Positions 50,319-62,008 of a stretch of 64,000 nt of DNA are shown here, one piece after another. The notes beneath the pieces are model-generated. The model made no database searches. It was not told the origin of the DNA and was given only the letters and a program-made list of their open reading frames with translations. Position 1 is the stretch's first letter, and each line of letters opens with the position of its first letter. The stretch lies in NCBI RefSeq assembly GCF_003390915.1, contig NZ_QMEM01000008.1, positions 1 through 64,000 on the forward strand, written 5' to 3'. The DNA is from Lewinella sp. IMCC34183. Its GTDB lineage: Bacteria > Bacteroidota > Bacteroidia > Chitinophagales > Saprospiraceae. The position numbers and the translations under genes were made by a program.

Positions 50319-53300
50319 ATGAACGCTACCATGACGCGTTCTCTCCGTTGCCCCGCCCGCCTGCTGGCCACCGCACTGCTTGTTTTGGTTGCCACCCTGC
50401 TTCCCGGGCAGAACAATATCTCCTTCGACTTCGTGGAGGGCGATTTCTTCCTCTGTGCCGAGGACAGCCTCGTCCGGATCGAGATCAAACCCAACCCGGA
50501 CCGCCAGTTTGAGTCGATCCAACTATCGTGGGACGGCAACTCCGGCGATATCGTCAACATCACCGACCCCGGCAAGCTCGTCCAGCAACACCGCTACCCG
50601 ACCAGCTCGCTGCTGCGCATGTGCGACCTGCCCGTCACCTGCTTCGATCCGGGCCTTTGCTACAACATCAAGTTGCGCGCCCTGTACACCGACAGCCCCG
50701 AGCCCGAAAACATCAACCGGGACATCATTTTCCGCAAGCGGCCGGACCCGGAGATCGACGGGGCCGAAACCACCTACTGCATCGGCCAGGAGGCCATCCT
50801 TCGCAGCGGCACCTGCCCGGGCAACGATCCCTCGATGGTGTACGAGTGGACCTTGCCCGACGGAACGGTGGTCAGCGGCTCGGACGTTCGTTACACCTTT
50901 ACCCAACTCGGTGAGTTTAACTTTCGTCTTAAGGCGACTAACGACTGCGGGTCGGTCACCACGAACCAGAAGATCCGGGTCGTCGACTCGCCCGTGGCGG
51001 TGGCGGTACCCGATTCCAACCTGGTGGAGGGGTACACCGAACCCTACCGCGTGTGCCTCTACGGCAGTGCGCGCATCCGCCTCAACGCTACCGGCACCAA
51101 ATCCACCACCCACACCAGCTGGTCGGTGTTTCCCGCCACCGGCATCACCTTCGATGATCCCGGCAAGAGCATCGCCCGGGCACGCTTTACCGTCCCCGGT
51201 ACCTATACGTTCACCCTGCTCGCCGAAAACCGGAATTGCGGCGAGTTCGACCAGGAGAGTTTCGTCGTCGAGGTGATCGAGAGCTCCGACCTGCGGCTCG
51301 AACCGGAACCCGACGCCTGTCCGAGCCTCACGTATACCCCCCGGCCCTCCGTCGATCCGGACGCCACCTACTACATCGACGGCCAGGCCGTGGCTTCCTT
51401 CCCGGTCAACCTGTCGGGCCGGGCCGAGCCCTATATCATCCGCGCGGAAAAGAAAACCCTGTGTGGCAATCTCGTGGAACGGGATACCTTCTTCGTCGAC
51501 GTCCCCGTAGAGGCCAGGCTGCTTTCGCCCGATAATGGTGCGGACTACTGCCCTGACACCTCGCGCGTGGAGCTGGAAGTGAGCGCGTCCGGCGGTACCT
51601 GGGTACCCGCCCGGGGGCTCGTACTGGAGAACGGCCGGGCGTACTTCGACCGCGCCGCCGGCCCCGGTGCCTACCGGTTCGACTACGTCACCGGCAGCGG
51701 TGCCTGCGAGCGGACGCTGACCGTCAACCTGTCGATCAACGCACAGGTTATCGAGCTTCCCGGCGAGGACGTCCTGGTCTGTGAGGGGGGCGAGCGGGTC
51801 ACCCTGAACGTTTCTCCGGCCGGGGGAAACCTGACGGGAACGGGCGTCGTGCCCGGTAGCTACGTTTTCGACCCCGCGGGGCAGCCACCGGGGTCCTACA
51901 CGCTGACCTACACCTACCAGAACCCCGAGACCCAGTGCCGGGAGACCGGGGCGTTTTCGGTAGCCGTCGTCGCCGAACCCACGGGAGAGGCCGGTCCGGC
52001 CATCGAACTCTGCAATGCCGACCAGTCGGTACGGCTCGCCGATTTCCTGCCCGGGCAGACCGCCACTCCGGCGGACGCCGTGATCACCTACGCGGGCCGC
52101 GGGGTCACTAATCCCACCGGCAGCTACAACCCCGGCTTGCTTGCCGTAGGCGATCTGGATACCGTGACGGTGCGCTACGCGGACCCCCGGTTGCCGGGTA
52201 GCTGCTACGCGGAAGATTTTTTGCTGGTAGCTATCGTGAGCGTGGCGGTCGCGGAAGCGGGACCGGACACCGTGCTGTGTAGTGGAACCGGACCTTTCCA
52301 ACTGGGGACGGGGGGCGGTAGCTGGACCGGTCCCGGTGCCTCCCCCGACGGTACCGTCGACCTGAGCACCCTGGCACCGGATACCTACACCTATACCCTG
52401 ACCGTCGGCAACGGCATTTGCCAGACGACCGATACCCGCCGGGTGACGGTGGCCCCGGGCAATGGAGTTCGCCTCGCCACGGACCGCCTGTTCCTCTGTG
52501 ACACCGCGGCCACCATTAAGCTGCCCGCCGCTACCCCCGCCACCGGCGGCAGTTGGAGCGGCCCGCTGGAGGTGGTCGAAGGGGTAGCCCGGGTGGCGGG
52601 CGCCGCACCCGATACCTACACCATGACGTACCGGGTAGCGTCGCTGCCGGAGGGTTGCAACGCCGCCGAGGCGACCGTCAACATTCTGCCGCGGCCCCGG
52701 GTCGAGCTGGCGGGCGATTCCCTGGCCTGCGCGGGCGGCGACTGCGCCACGCTTACGCTCAGCGCGGGGGACGCCGACCGCTACCATTGGTACGGTACGG
52801 GCGGCGTGGAGGGCAGCGGCGATACGCTCTGCCACGCTTTTGCGTCCGCCGGCCGGTACACCGTCAACCTGCTCGGTTACCGGACCCACCCGGAGACCGG
52901 AGCGGACCTCTGCGCTTCCCCCGTCCGCAGCCGCGAGGTGAGCGTATTCGAGGCCCCGCTTCCCGCCCGTATCCAGGCCTCGACCCGATCCCTCTGCCCC
53001 GGGGAAGTGGTGACCCTTTCCGCCGCCGATCCCGGCAGCAACCTTCAGCAACCCCTTTCCTACCGTTGGGAGGTTGGCAACGCCACCTACCGGGGAGCCA
53101 CCCTGCGCGACCTGTCGTTGCCCGCTCCCGTGGAGGATACGCTGTACCGCATCACCCTGCATACCGAGGGCTACTGCGGGACGGCGACCGACACCCTACT
53201 GCTCGAGGTCAGGGCGGCCCCGCGCGCGGCCATCGGCGTGGTGTACGCCCAGCCCTGCAGTGGAGCGGAACTCCGGCTGGCCAACGTTTCTACCGGTACG

Positions 53301-55193
53301 CTGGACGAGCTGCTCTGGACGAGTTCCGACGGGGACCGCTTCACCACCTTCGACCCTCCGGTGCTGCAACCGCTCACGGGTACACTTCCCCGGCAAATAA
53401 CCTACTCCCTGCGCGTGGCCAACCGGTGCGGGATCGACACCACCTCGACCGTAGTCACGGTCAACCCCACGGACGTAAAGGCCCGGATCGCGTACCGGGA
53501 TACGGTGGTTTGTGTCGGCGAAGCGTTCGAGGCCGTAAATATCTCGACGCCCTCTGCCCTCGTGACCTATGAATTCGCCGACGGCAACCGCTTCGCCGGC
53601 GATACCCTGCGGCGGACGTTTGCGGAGCCGGGGTCGTACCCCTTTACGGTGTATGCCTTCGGCTGCGGCTACGACAGCAGCGAATGGCGGGTACGGGTAC
53701 GCCCGCTGCCGGAGGCCGCGCTGGAGGTGCCGGCGATCGTTTGTCCGGACGAGGTATTTGATTACCGGCTCACCGGAAGTGGGGTGGGGTACCGCCTGGA
53801 TTTTGGTGACGGTACCGTTACGGAAACCAACGTGGGCAGCCACCGCTACCCACTGGCGGATACGACCCTGTCTATCGGTTACCGGGTCACCGACCTGGAG
53901 GGCTGTACCACGGTGGGCAACGCGATCGTCGAGGTAGCTACCCGACCCGCCGTGACCATCTCGGCGGTGGACTCACTCTGCGCCGGACAGCCGGTGGCCT
54001 TTGGCAGTGCGGGGAGCGAAACGTGTCGCTGGGACTTCGGCGACGGGGAAATCACCGACGACTGTAGCCCCGAGTACGTCTTTCCGGCCAGTGGAACGCA
54101 GTACGTGACCCTGATCGGCGCGACGGACCGGGGATGCACCGATACGGCTACGCTGGCGGTCTTTGTGCGACCTACCCCACGGGCCGAACTGCTGGCGGAT
54201 TACCCCCGTGACCAGTGTGGTCCGACTTCGGTGCGGTTTGCCTTCGGTGATCCCGGGGGGCCGGTCAGCAGCTACCAATTGTGGCCCGGTGACGGCGGCG
54301 GACCCCTGACGGAGCGCGACCCCGTCTACACCTACGGCAGTGGGGGGAGCTTTACCGCCCGGCTGCGGGTGGGCTTCGACGGGGTATGTTTCGATACCGC
54401 TTCCACCACGGTTAAGCTGGCCGAATTTCCCGTGGCGCGCCTGGAGGTGAGCGACACGCGTTGCTTCCCCGACGAATATGCCGCATTGGAGGTACTGACC
54501 GACAATGCCGACGACAACATTGCCCTGTTCGGCGACGGCATTTTCCTGGACGGACGCAACCGCTTCGAACTGGACCGCCCGGGCGACTACGAGATCGAGG
54601 TGGTGAGCCCCGACGGTTGCGACACGACCCTGACCTACCGGCTCGATTCCGTCATTCCGCTGACCCTGGAAACCATCGCGGACACGATCGTCGAGTACGG
54701 AGATTCCGTACGGCTCTTCACCCAGACCAACACCGCCGGGCTGCGCTTCACCTGGACCTGGCCCGAGTACCTCTCCGGAGATACCCTGGCCGAACCGTGG
54801 GCGCGCCCCCTGGACGATACGGAATTCACCGTGACGGCCTACGACAGCCTGTGCAGCGTACGCGACAGCGTACGGGTGGGCGTACAGCGACCGGCCAGCC
54901 TGGTCTACGTACCCACCGCCTTTTCCCCCAACGGCGATGGCAACAACGACCGGCTGGCCGTCTTTCCGCGGGTGGGGGTGGCCGAGGTGTTGCGCTTCGA
55001 CGTATACAACCGGTGGGGCGTCCGCGTCCACCGGCAGACCGATGGCTTTGGCATTGCCGGCAGCGAATTGAACTGGGACGGCCGTCACCGCGGGGCACCG
55101 CTCACCTCAGCGGTGTACGTATATGCCCTGACCTACCGCGACGTCAGCGGCCGAACCGGCCAGCAGTCGGGGGAGCTCCTGTTACTTCGCTAG
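50319..55193 (+). CDS. Giant secreted PKD-repeat protein with gliding-motility/CHU_C C-terminal domain
   Basis: 1624 residues from the ATG at 50319 (or 50331); signal CPARLLATALLVLVATLLPGQ. The body is a string of Ig/PKD-like beta-sandwich repeats, with Cys pairs in many: VYEWTLPDGTVVSGSDVRYTFTQLGEFNFRLKATNDCG, GYRLDFGDGTVTETNVGSHRY and CRWDFGDGEITDDCSPEYVFPASGTQYVTLIG (PKD 'W.FGDG'). The last ~95 residues are the type B sorting domain: VYVPTAFSPNGDGNNDRL, FDVYNRWGVRVHR, LNWDGRHRGAPLTSAVYVYALTYRDVSGR. Predicted export by Sec, then by type IX secretion to the cell surface, possibly as an adhesin or matrix protein. Single gene. Confidence 0.93.
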   Translation: MNATMTRSLRCPARLLATALLVLVATLLPGQNNISFDFVEGDFFLCAEDSLVRIEIKPNPDRQFESIQLSWDGNSGDIVNITDPGKLVQQHRYPTSSLLRMCDLPVTCFDPGLCYNIKLRALYTDSPEPENINRDIIFRKRPDPEIDGAETTYCIGQEAILRSGTCPGNDPSMVYEWTLPDGTVVSGSDVRYTFTQLGEFNFRLKATNDCGSVTTNQKIRVVDSPVAVAVPDSNLVEGYTEPYRVCLYGSARIRLNATGTKSTTHTSWSVFPATGITFDDPGKSIARARFTVPGTYTFTLLAENRNCGEFDQESFVVEVIESSDLRLEPEPDACPSLTYTPRPSVDPDATYYIDGQAVASFPVNLSGRAEPYIIRAEKKTLCGNLVERDTFFVDVPVEARLLSPDNGADYCPDTSRVELEVSASGGTWVPARGLVLENGRAYFDRAAGPGAYRFDYVTGSGACERTLTVNLSINAQVIELPGEDVLVCEGGERVTLNVSPAGGNLTGTGVVPGSYVFDPAGQPPGSYTLTYTYQNPETQCRETGAFSVAVVAEPTGEAGPAIELCNADQSVRLADFLPGQTATPADAVITYAGRGVTNPTGSYNPGLLAVGDLDTVTVRYADPRLPGSCYAEDFLLVAIVSVAVAEAGPDTVLCSGTGPFQLGTGGGSWTGPGASPDGTVDLSTLAPDTYTYTLTVGNGICQTTDTRRVTVAPGNGVRLATDRLFLCDTAATIKLPAATPATGGSWSGPLEVVEGVARVAGAAPDTYTMTYRVASLPEGCNAAEATVNILPRPRVELAGDSLACAGGDCATLTLSAGDADRYHWYGTGGVEGSGDTLCHAFASAGRYTVNLLGYRTHPETGADLCASPVRSREVSVFEAPLPARIQASTRSLCPGEVVTLSAADPGSNLQQPLSYRWEVGNATYRGATLRDLSLPAPVEDTLYRITLHTEGYCGTATDTLLLEVRAAPRAAIGVVYAQPCSGAELRLANVSTGTLDELLWTSSDGDRFTTFDPPVLQPLTGTLPRQITYSLRVANRCGIDTTSTVVTVNPTDVKARIAYRDTVVCVGEAFEAVNISTPSALVTYEFADGNRFAGDTLRRTFAEPGSYPFTVYAFGCGYDSSEWRVRVRPLPEAALEVPAIVCPDEVFDYRLTGSGVGYRLDFGDGTVTETNVGSHRYPLADTTLSIGYRVTDLEGCTTVGNAIVEVATRPAVTISAVDSLCAGQPVAFGSAGSETCRWDFGDGEITDDCSPEYVFPASGTQYVTLIGATDRGCTDTATLAVFVRPTPRAELLADYPRDQCGPTSVRFAFGDPGGPVSSYQLWPGDGGGPLTERDPVYTYGSGGSFTARLRVGFDGVCFDTASTTVKLAEFPVARLEVSDTRCFPDEYAALEVLTDNADDNIALFGDGIFLDGRNRFELDRPGDYEIEVVSPDGCDTTLTYRLDSVIPLTLETIADTIVEYGDSVRLFTQTNTAGLRFTWTWPEYLSGDTLAEPWARPLDDTEFTVTAYDSLCSVRDSVRVGVQRPASLVYVPTAFSPNGDGNNDRLAVFPRVGVAEVLRFDVYNRWGVRVHRQTDGFGIAGSELNWDGRHRGAPLTSAVYVYALTYRDVSGRTGQQSGELLLLR

Positions 55194-55336
55194 GCAGGGC
55201 CAACCGGCAACCCGGCCGGGCATCCCCCCAAATCTTAGTAAGTTAGCCGCCACCGGAAACCGGCCGGGCGTGGCGACTCCGGAGCGAACTCCGCACCCGC
55301 GCCCCCGCAACTACCACCCGCAAATCGCAACCAACT

Positions 55337-56389
55337 ATGACTACCATCAAAGGCCCCGCCATTTTTCTCGCGCAATTCATGGGCGACGAGCCCCCCTTCA
55401 ATAACCTGGACGACATCTGCCGCTACATGGCCGGGCTGGGGTACAAGGGCGTGCAGATCCCGACCTGGGAGAGCCGCCTGATCGACCTGGAGCGGGCCGC
55501 CGACAGCAAGGACTACTGCGACGAGATTAAGGGGCGCGTAGGCGAGCACGGCCTCGAGATCACCGAGCTGGCCAGTCACCTGCAGGGACAGATGGTGGCC
55601 GTCCACCCCGCCTACGACACCATGTACAATGCCTTCGCCCCCAAGGAGGCCAACAACAACCGCAAGGCCAAGATGGAGTGGGGCACCAATCAGTTGCTCC
55701 TCAACGCCAAGGCCAGCGCCAACATGGGGCTGAAGGCGCACCCCACCTTCTCCGGGGCCCTGCTCTGGCCCTTCGTGTACCCCTGGCCGCAGCGCCCCGC
55801 CGGCCTGGTCGACATGGCCTTCAAGGAACTGGCCGATCGCTGGCGCCCCATCCTCAACGCCTTCGACGAGGTGGGGGTCGACGTGGGCTACGAGCTGCAC
55901 CCGGGCGAGGACCTGCACGACGGCATCAGCTTTGAAATGTTCGTGGAGGCCCTCGACGGCCACGAGCGGGCGCAGATCAACTACGACCCCAGCCACTTCG
56001 TGCTGCAGCAGCTCGACTATCTGAGCTTCATCGACCATTACCACGAGCGCATCTGTGCCTTCCACGTGAAGGACGCCGAGTTCAACCCCACCGGCAAGCA
56101 GGGGGTCTACGGCGGCTACCAGGGCTGGGCCGACCGCGCCGGACGCTTCCGCAGCCTGGGCGACGGGCAGGTGGACTTCAAGGGCATCTTCTCCAAGCTG
56201 AGCAAGTACGGCTACGACAGCTGGGCCGTGCTGGAATGGGAGTGCGCCATCAAAAGCAGCGCGCAGGGTGCCGCGGAAGGGGCGCCCTTCATCGCCGAGC
56301 ACATCATCCAGGTGACCGACAAGGCCTTCGACGACTTCGCCGACGCAGGTACCGACGAGGCCGGCAACCGGTCGATCTTGGGACTTTAG
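55337..56389 (+). CDS. Sugar phosphate isomerase/epimerase (xylose isomerase-like TIM barrel)
   Basis: 350 residues, cytoplasmic (no signal peptide). AP-endonuclease-2/xylose-isomerase-like barrel: FNNLDDICRYMAGLGYKGVQIPTWES, LEITELASHLQGQMVAVHP, and the metal-binding strands DVGYELHPGEDLHDG, INYDPSHFVLQQLDY, HVKDAEFNP and WAVLEWECAI (Glu, Asp/His, His/Asp, Glu). The family acts on sugars, inositols and related polyols; similar proteins of this length (~350) occur in inositol and sugar catabolic clusters. Substrate unknown. The next gene starts 22 nt downstream. Confidence 0.9.
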   Translation: MTTIKGPAIFLAQFMGDEPPFNNLDDICRYMAGLGYKGVQIPTWESRLIDLERAADSKDYCDEIKGRVGEHGLEITELASHLQGQMVAVHPAYDTMYNAFAPKEANNNRKAKMEWGTNQLLLNAKASANMGLKAHPTFSGALLWPFVYPWPQRPAGLVDMAFKELADRWRPILNAFDEVGVDVGYELHPGEDLHDGISFEMFVEALDGHERAQINYDPSHFVLQQLDYLSFIDHYHERICAFHVKDAEFNPTGKQGVYGGYQGWADRAGRFRSLGDGQVDFKGIFSKLSKYGYDSWAVLEWECAIKSSAQGAAEGAPFIAEHIIQVTDKAFDDFADAGTDEAGNRSILGL

Positions 56390-56411
56390 GAAGCACGAAA
56401 GCCGAAATACG

Positions 56412-57653
56412 ATGATCAACGGTCGAAGACTTGCCGGTAGCGCCGCTCCGGTACTGCTGCTTTTCCTGCTACTGACCGGCTGCGCCGGGGAGGGAAGTAC
56501 GCCACCACCGGAGTCGCCGCGGATTGCGGCGCCCGTCGGGGATACGCTTCCCGCCGGCAGCCGCCTCCCGCGCTTCGGGGTGGGGCAGGGCCGGCTGCTG
56601 CTTTCCTACGTCATCTCCGATACGGTGGCCGGTGACCGGCTCTACGTGCGGGAGTACCGGGACGGCAGCTGGGGGCCGGACAGCCTGGTCATCGGGGGCG
56701 ACGACTGGTTTGTCAACTGGGCCGACTTCCCGTCGGTGCGGCCCCTTGGTGAAGGCTTGTTCTACCACTTTCTGGCCTATTCCGGCGCGGGCACCTACGA
56801 CTACGACATCAACTTCTCTGCCAACGGGGCGCGCCCGCAGGTGCTGCACTCCGACGGGGTATCGTCGGAACATGGGTTCCTGTCCGCCGCCCCCCTCGCC
56901 GACGGGAGCCTGCGGGTGTCCTGGCTGGACGGGCGGAATACCGGGGGCTCCGCGGTCGATCACGCCCATCACGGGGGTAGCGGGGCCATGACCTTGCGTA
57001 CCGCGCGGGTGTCGCCCGACGGCGGCGTACACGAGCGCACGGAACTGGACCACCGCGTATGCGACTGCTGCAATACCACCACGGTGGCCACCGCGGATCT
57101 CACCATGGTCGCCTACCGCGATCGTTCTACGGAGGAAATCCGGGACATCGCCTACGCGATCCTGCCGGCGGGAGCCGACGCCTGGCAGACCCCCGGGGTC
57201 GTTCACCCGGACGGGTGGGAAATCACCGGCTGCCCCGTTAATGGTCCGGCCCTGGCCGCCAACGCCGCCGGCGCGGTAGCCCTCGCCTGGTACACCGCCG
57301 CCGGGGGCGTACCGCGCATCCAGTTCGCCCGCTACGCCGCCGATTCCGCTTCTTTTGCGGCCCCAATTATTATAGACGACCGCGACCCGCTGGGTCGCGT
57401 CGACCTCAAGCTGGCGGCGGACGGCACCGCCTACCTGCTGGGTATGGCTTCCACCTCCTCGGCCGATACCGCTGCGGTGACGCTATACACCATCACCCCC
57501 GCGGGGACCGTGGGACAACGGGAGCTGGCCCGGCTGGCGGCCTCGCGGCGGGTAGGCTTTCCGCGGCTGGCGCTTCACGGGGGCACGCTTTGGGTAGCCT
57601 ATACCGAGGTGTCGGATAGGGGGAGTTCCGTACGGGTTTTGTCGGCTTCGTAG
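56412..57653 (+). CDS. Cys-rich beta-propeller lipoprotein (sialidase-like fold, function unknown)
   Basis: 413 residues. Lipoprotein signal VLLLFLLLTGC (Cys24). The body reads as a six-bladed propeller related to BNR/sialidase folds (LLLSYVISDTVAGDRLYVREYRDGSWG; GSLRVSWLDGRNTGG; VALAWYTAAGGVPRIQFARYAAD). Cys217, Cys219 and Cys220 in HRVCDCCNTTTVA and Cys274 in WEITGCPVNGPAL are striking; proteins with this CDCC plus GCPVNGPA pattern recur in other bacteria to my memory. With His184/186/187 (DHAHHG) they might bind a metal such as copper, which is inference. No sialidase catalytic set was identified. It follows the isomerase by 22 nt, probably co-transcribed. Confidence 0.75.
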   Translation: MINGRRLAGSAAPVLLLFLLLTGCAGEGSTPPPESPRIAAPVGDTLPAGSRLPRFGVGQGRLLLSYVISDTVAGDRLYVREYRDGSWGPDSLVIGGDDWFVNWADFPSVRPLGEGLFYHFLAYSGAGTYDYDINFSANGARPQVLHSDGVSSEHGFLSAAPLADGSLRVSWLDGRNTGGSAVDHAHHGGSGAMTLRTARVSPDGGVHERTELDHRVCDCCNTTTVATADLTMVAYRDRSTEEIRDIAYAILPAGADAWQTPGVVHPDGWEITGCPVNGPALAANAAGAVALAWYTAAGGVPRIQFARYAADSASFAAPIIIDDRDPLGRVDLKLAADGTAYLLGMASTSSADTAAVTLYTITPAGTVGQRELARLAASRRVGFPRLALHGGTLWVAYTEVSDRGSSVRVLSAS

Positions 57654-57655
57654 TC

Positions 57656-57702
57656 GCGGCCGGAGGCCGCATTTTACTTGCGCGGTCGGAGACCGCATCG
57701 TA

Positions 57703-57704
<2 letters not shown>
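57656..57704. repeat. Two-copy array of GGA-loop hairpins (26 bp period)
   Basis: GCGGCCGGAGGCCGC (57656-57670) and GCGGTCGGAGACCGC (57682-57696): two 6-bp perfect stems with a GGA loop, the second with a compensating base change (C-G to T-A). The spacers ATTTTACTTGC and ATCGTACT share the RTxxTACT form with the array at 24069-24134. It lies between convergent genes and touches the stop of the TonB receptor gene. Confidence 0.85.
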
Positions 57705-60462
<2,758 letters not shown>

Positions 60463-60516
60463 ACTAGTAGTGCATTCGGGTTAGGAGAACCGGACCTCAC
60501 GTGGCCGGGGCCGGAC

Positions 60517-60545
60517 GGGAGGCCTAAATACGGCCTTGCCCTCCC
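60517..60545 (-). promoter_or_regulatory. Leader stem-loop upstream of the TonB receptor
   Basis: GGGAGGCC (60517-60524) and GCCCTCCC (60538-60545) pair over 7 of 8 bases, with an inner AGGCC/GGCCT. It lies 55 nt before the receptor start, in the gap after the MarR gene, and might terminate the MarR transcript or attenuate the receptor. No U-run follows it on the minus strand. Confidence 0.4.
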
Positions 60546-60584
60546 AAACATACTACGGGGAGAAATAAATATCCGCGGGAATTA

Positions 60585-61049
60585 CTAGCCCCGGAGGCGG
60601 TCGAGCATATTGCTCAACTCATTAAAATCCTGATCGTCGAGGTTACGGAAGTGCTCAAGCATATTCGCCTCCACGGCTTCGGTGGCCTGGTTAATAATCT
60701 TGAGCCCGGCGTCGGTAATCACGATGTCGACGCGGCGGCGGTCGGTCTCGCACTCTTGCCGGCGTACGTACCCCTTTTCTTTCAGTTTGTCCACCAGCCG
60801 ACTGGCATTGCTCATCTTATCCAGCATACGCTCGGTGAGCAGCTTCACCGTAGCGGGCTGGCCGTTGCGGCCACGCAGGATGCGCAAAATGTTGAATTGC
60901 TGGATGCTGAGACCGAAGGGGCGCAGCGCCTGAGTAGTCTGTTGATTGATCCAGGCCGCGGTGTATATGATGTTCACCTGGGTACGGTGGGCGGGCGAGC
61001 GGAAGGCAGTTTGCTGGATCTCCTCTTCTATGGATGGCATAGGTTTCAT
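60585..61049 (-). CDS. MarR family transcriptional regulator
   Basis: 154 residues from the start at 61049 (MKPMPSIEEE); 61040 and 61082 are alternative starts. Winged helix of MarR: INQQTTQALRPFGLSIQQFNILRILRGRNGQPATVKLLTERMLDKMSNASRLVDKLKEKGYVRRQECETDRRRVDIVITDAGLKIINQ, where the D-R-R-x-V wing is characteristic. The dimerisation helices flank it. MarR proteins usually repress a nearby gene and respond to phenolic or other small ligands. The TonB receptor gene starts 122 bp downstream in the same direction and is a reasonable target. Confidence 0.93.
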   Translation of the reverse strand: MKPMPSIEEEIQQTAFRSPAHRTQVNIIYTAAWINQQTTQALRPFGLSIQQFNILRILRGRNGQPATVKLLTERMLDKMSNASRLVDKLKEKGYVRRQECETDRRRVDIVITDAGLKIINQATEAVEANMLEHFRNLDDQDFNELSNMLDRLRG

Positions 61050-61170
61050 GTGCTTACAAATTATACACCGGTGTCCCGCCAAAGGTTGGCACCGGTTCTG
61101 GGTCAGGTTTCAATGTAGGGACAACCCGTACCCTTGGCACGATGATCTATCTTCGGCAAAAATTTAAACG

Positions 61171-61974
61171 ATGAAGATTCTGGTGATTGGCGGTGGTAAT
61201 ATGGGTAGGACCTACGCGCGGAGCCTGCTGCGGGCCCACCTGGTACAGCAGGAGGACCTGATGATCCTCGAGCGGGAGTCCGACAAGCTCGCCGAACTGC
61301 GGGAGGCGAAGATCGGTACGGTATTCACCTCCCCTGATACCTGCCTGGCCGCGGCCGACCTGATCATCCTGGCGGTTAAGCCCCAGGACAGCGTGGCCCT
61401 TTTCGCCGCCCTGCGTCCGCAGACCGACCCCCAGCAGGTGTACCTCTCGATCATGGCTGGGGTGACCATCCGCTCCATCCAGGCGGGGCTGGGCGTGGAA
61501 AAGGTCATCCGGGCGATGCCCAACCTGCCGGCCCAGATCGGTCTCGGTATGACCAGCTACACGGCCAGCGAAGCCGTCACCCGCATCGAGCTCGTCCTGG
61601 TGCAAAATCTCCTGAACACCACGGGCAAGGCCATCTACGTCGACGATGAATACAGCATTGACGCCACCACGGCCATTAGCGGCAGCGGACCGGCCTACGT
61701 GCTTTACTTCATGGAGGCCATGATCGAGGCGGCCACGGAGATGGGCTTCAACGAAAGCCAGGCCGAACTGCTGGTCGCCCAAACCTTCCGGGGTGCCGTC
61801 GAGCTGCAGATGAAGAACGACCTCACGTGCCGTCAGTGGATCGAGCGGGTCTCGAGTAAGGGAGGTACCACGGAGGCGGCGATGAACACCTTCCGTACCA
61901 CCAGTGTATTCGATGACATCAAAAGCGGCGCCCGCGCCGCCCTCGACCGGGCGATCGAACTCGGCCGGTCGTAG
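61171..61974 (+). CDS. proC: Pyrroline-5-carboxylate reductase
   Basis: 267 residues, the family length. NAD(P)-binding GGGNMGRTYARSLL at the start, ADLIILAVKPQD, VEKVIRAMPNLPAQIGLGMTSY, and the substrate/dimer region AISGSGPAYVLYFMEAMIEAATEMGF, with the C-terminal SSKGGTTEAAMNTF. It makes L-proline from pyrroline-5-carboxylate, the last step of proline synthesis. It lies 34 nt before the quinone oxidoreductase gene. Confidence 0.96.
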   Translation: MKILVIGGGNMGRTYARSLLRAHLVQQEDLMILERESDKLAELREAKIGTVFTSPDTCLAAADLIILAVKPQDSVALFAALRPQTDPQQVYLSIMAGVTIRSIQAGLGVEKVIRAMPNLPAQIGLGMTSYTASEAVTRIELVLVQNLLNTTGKAIYVDDEYSIDATTAISGSGPAYVLYFMEAMIEAATEMGFNESQAELLVAQTFRGAVELQMKNDLTCRQWIERVSSKGGTTEAAMNTFRTTSVFDDIKSGARAALDRAIELGRS

Positions 61975-62008
61975 ACTCCATTTTCTTTCCCTCATCTCCT
62001 ACTTCCTT

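Noticed and set aside
50523-53162. 879-codon open frame on the minus strand inside the CHU_C protein gene
   Set aside because: Same cause. The plus-strand protein has signal peptide, PKD repeats and a sorting domain, so the antisense frame is a shadow.
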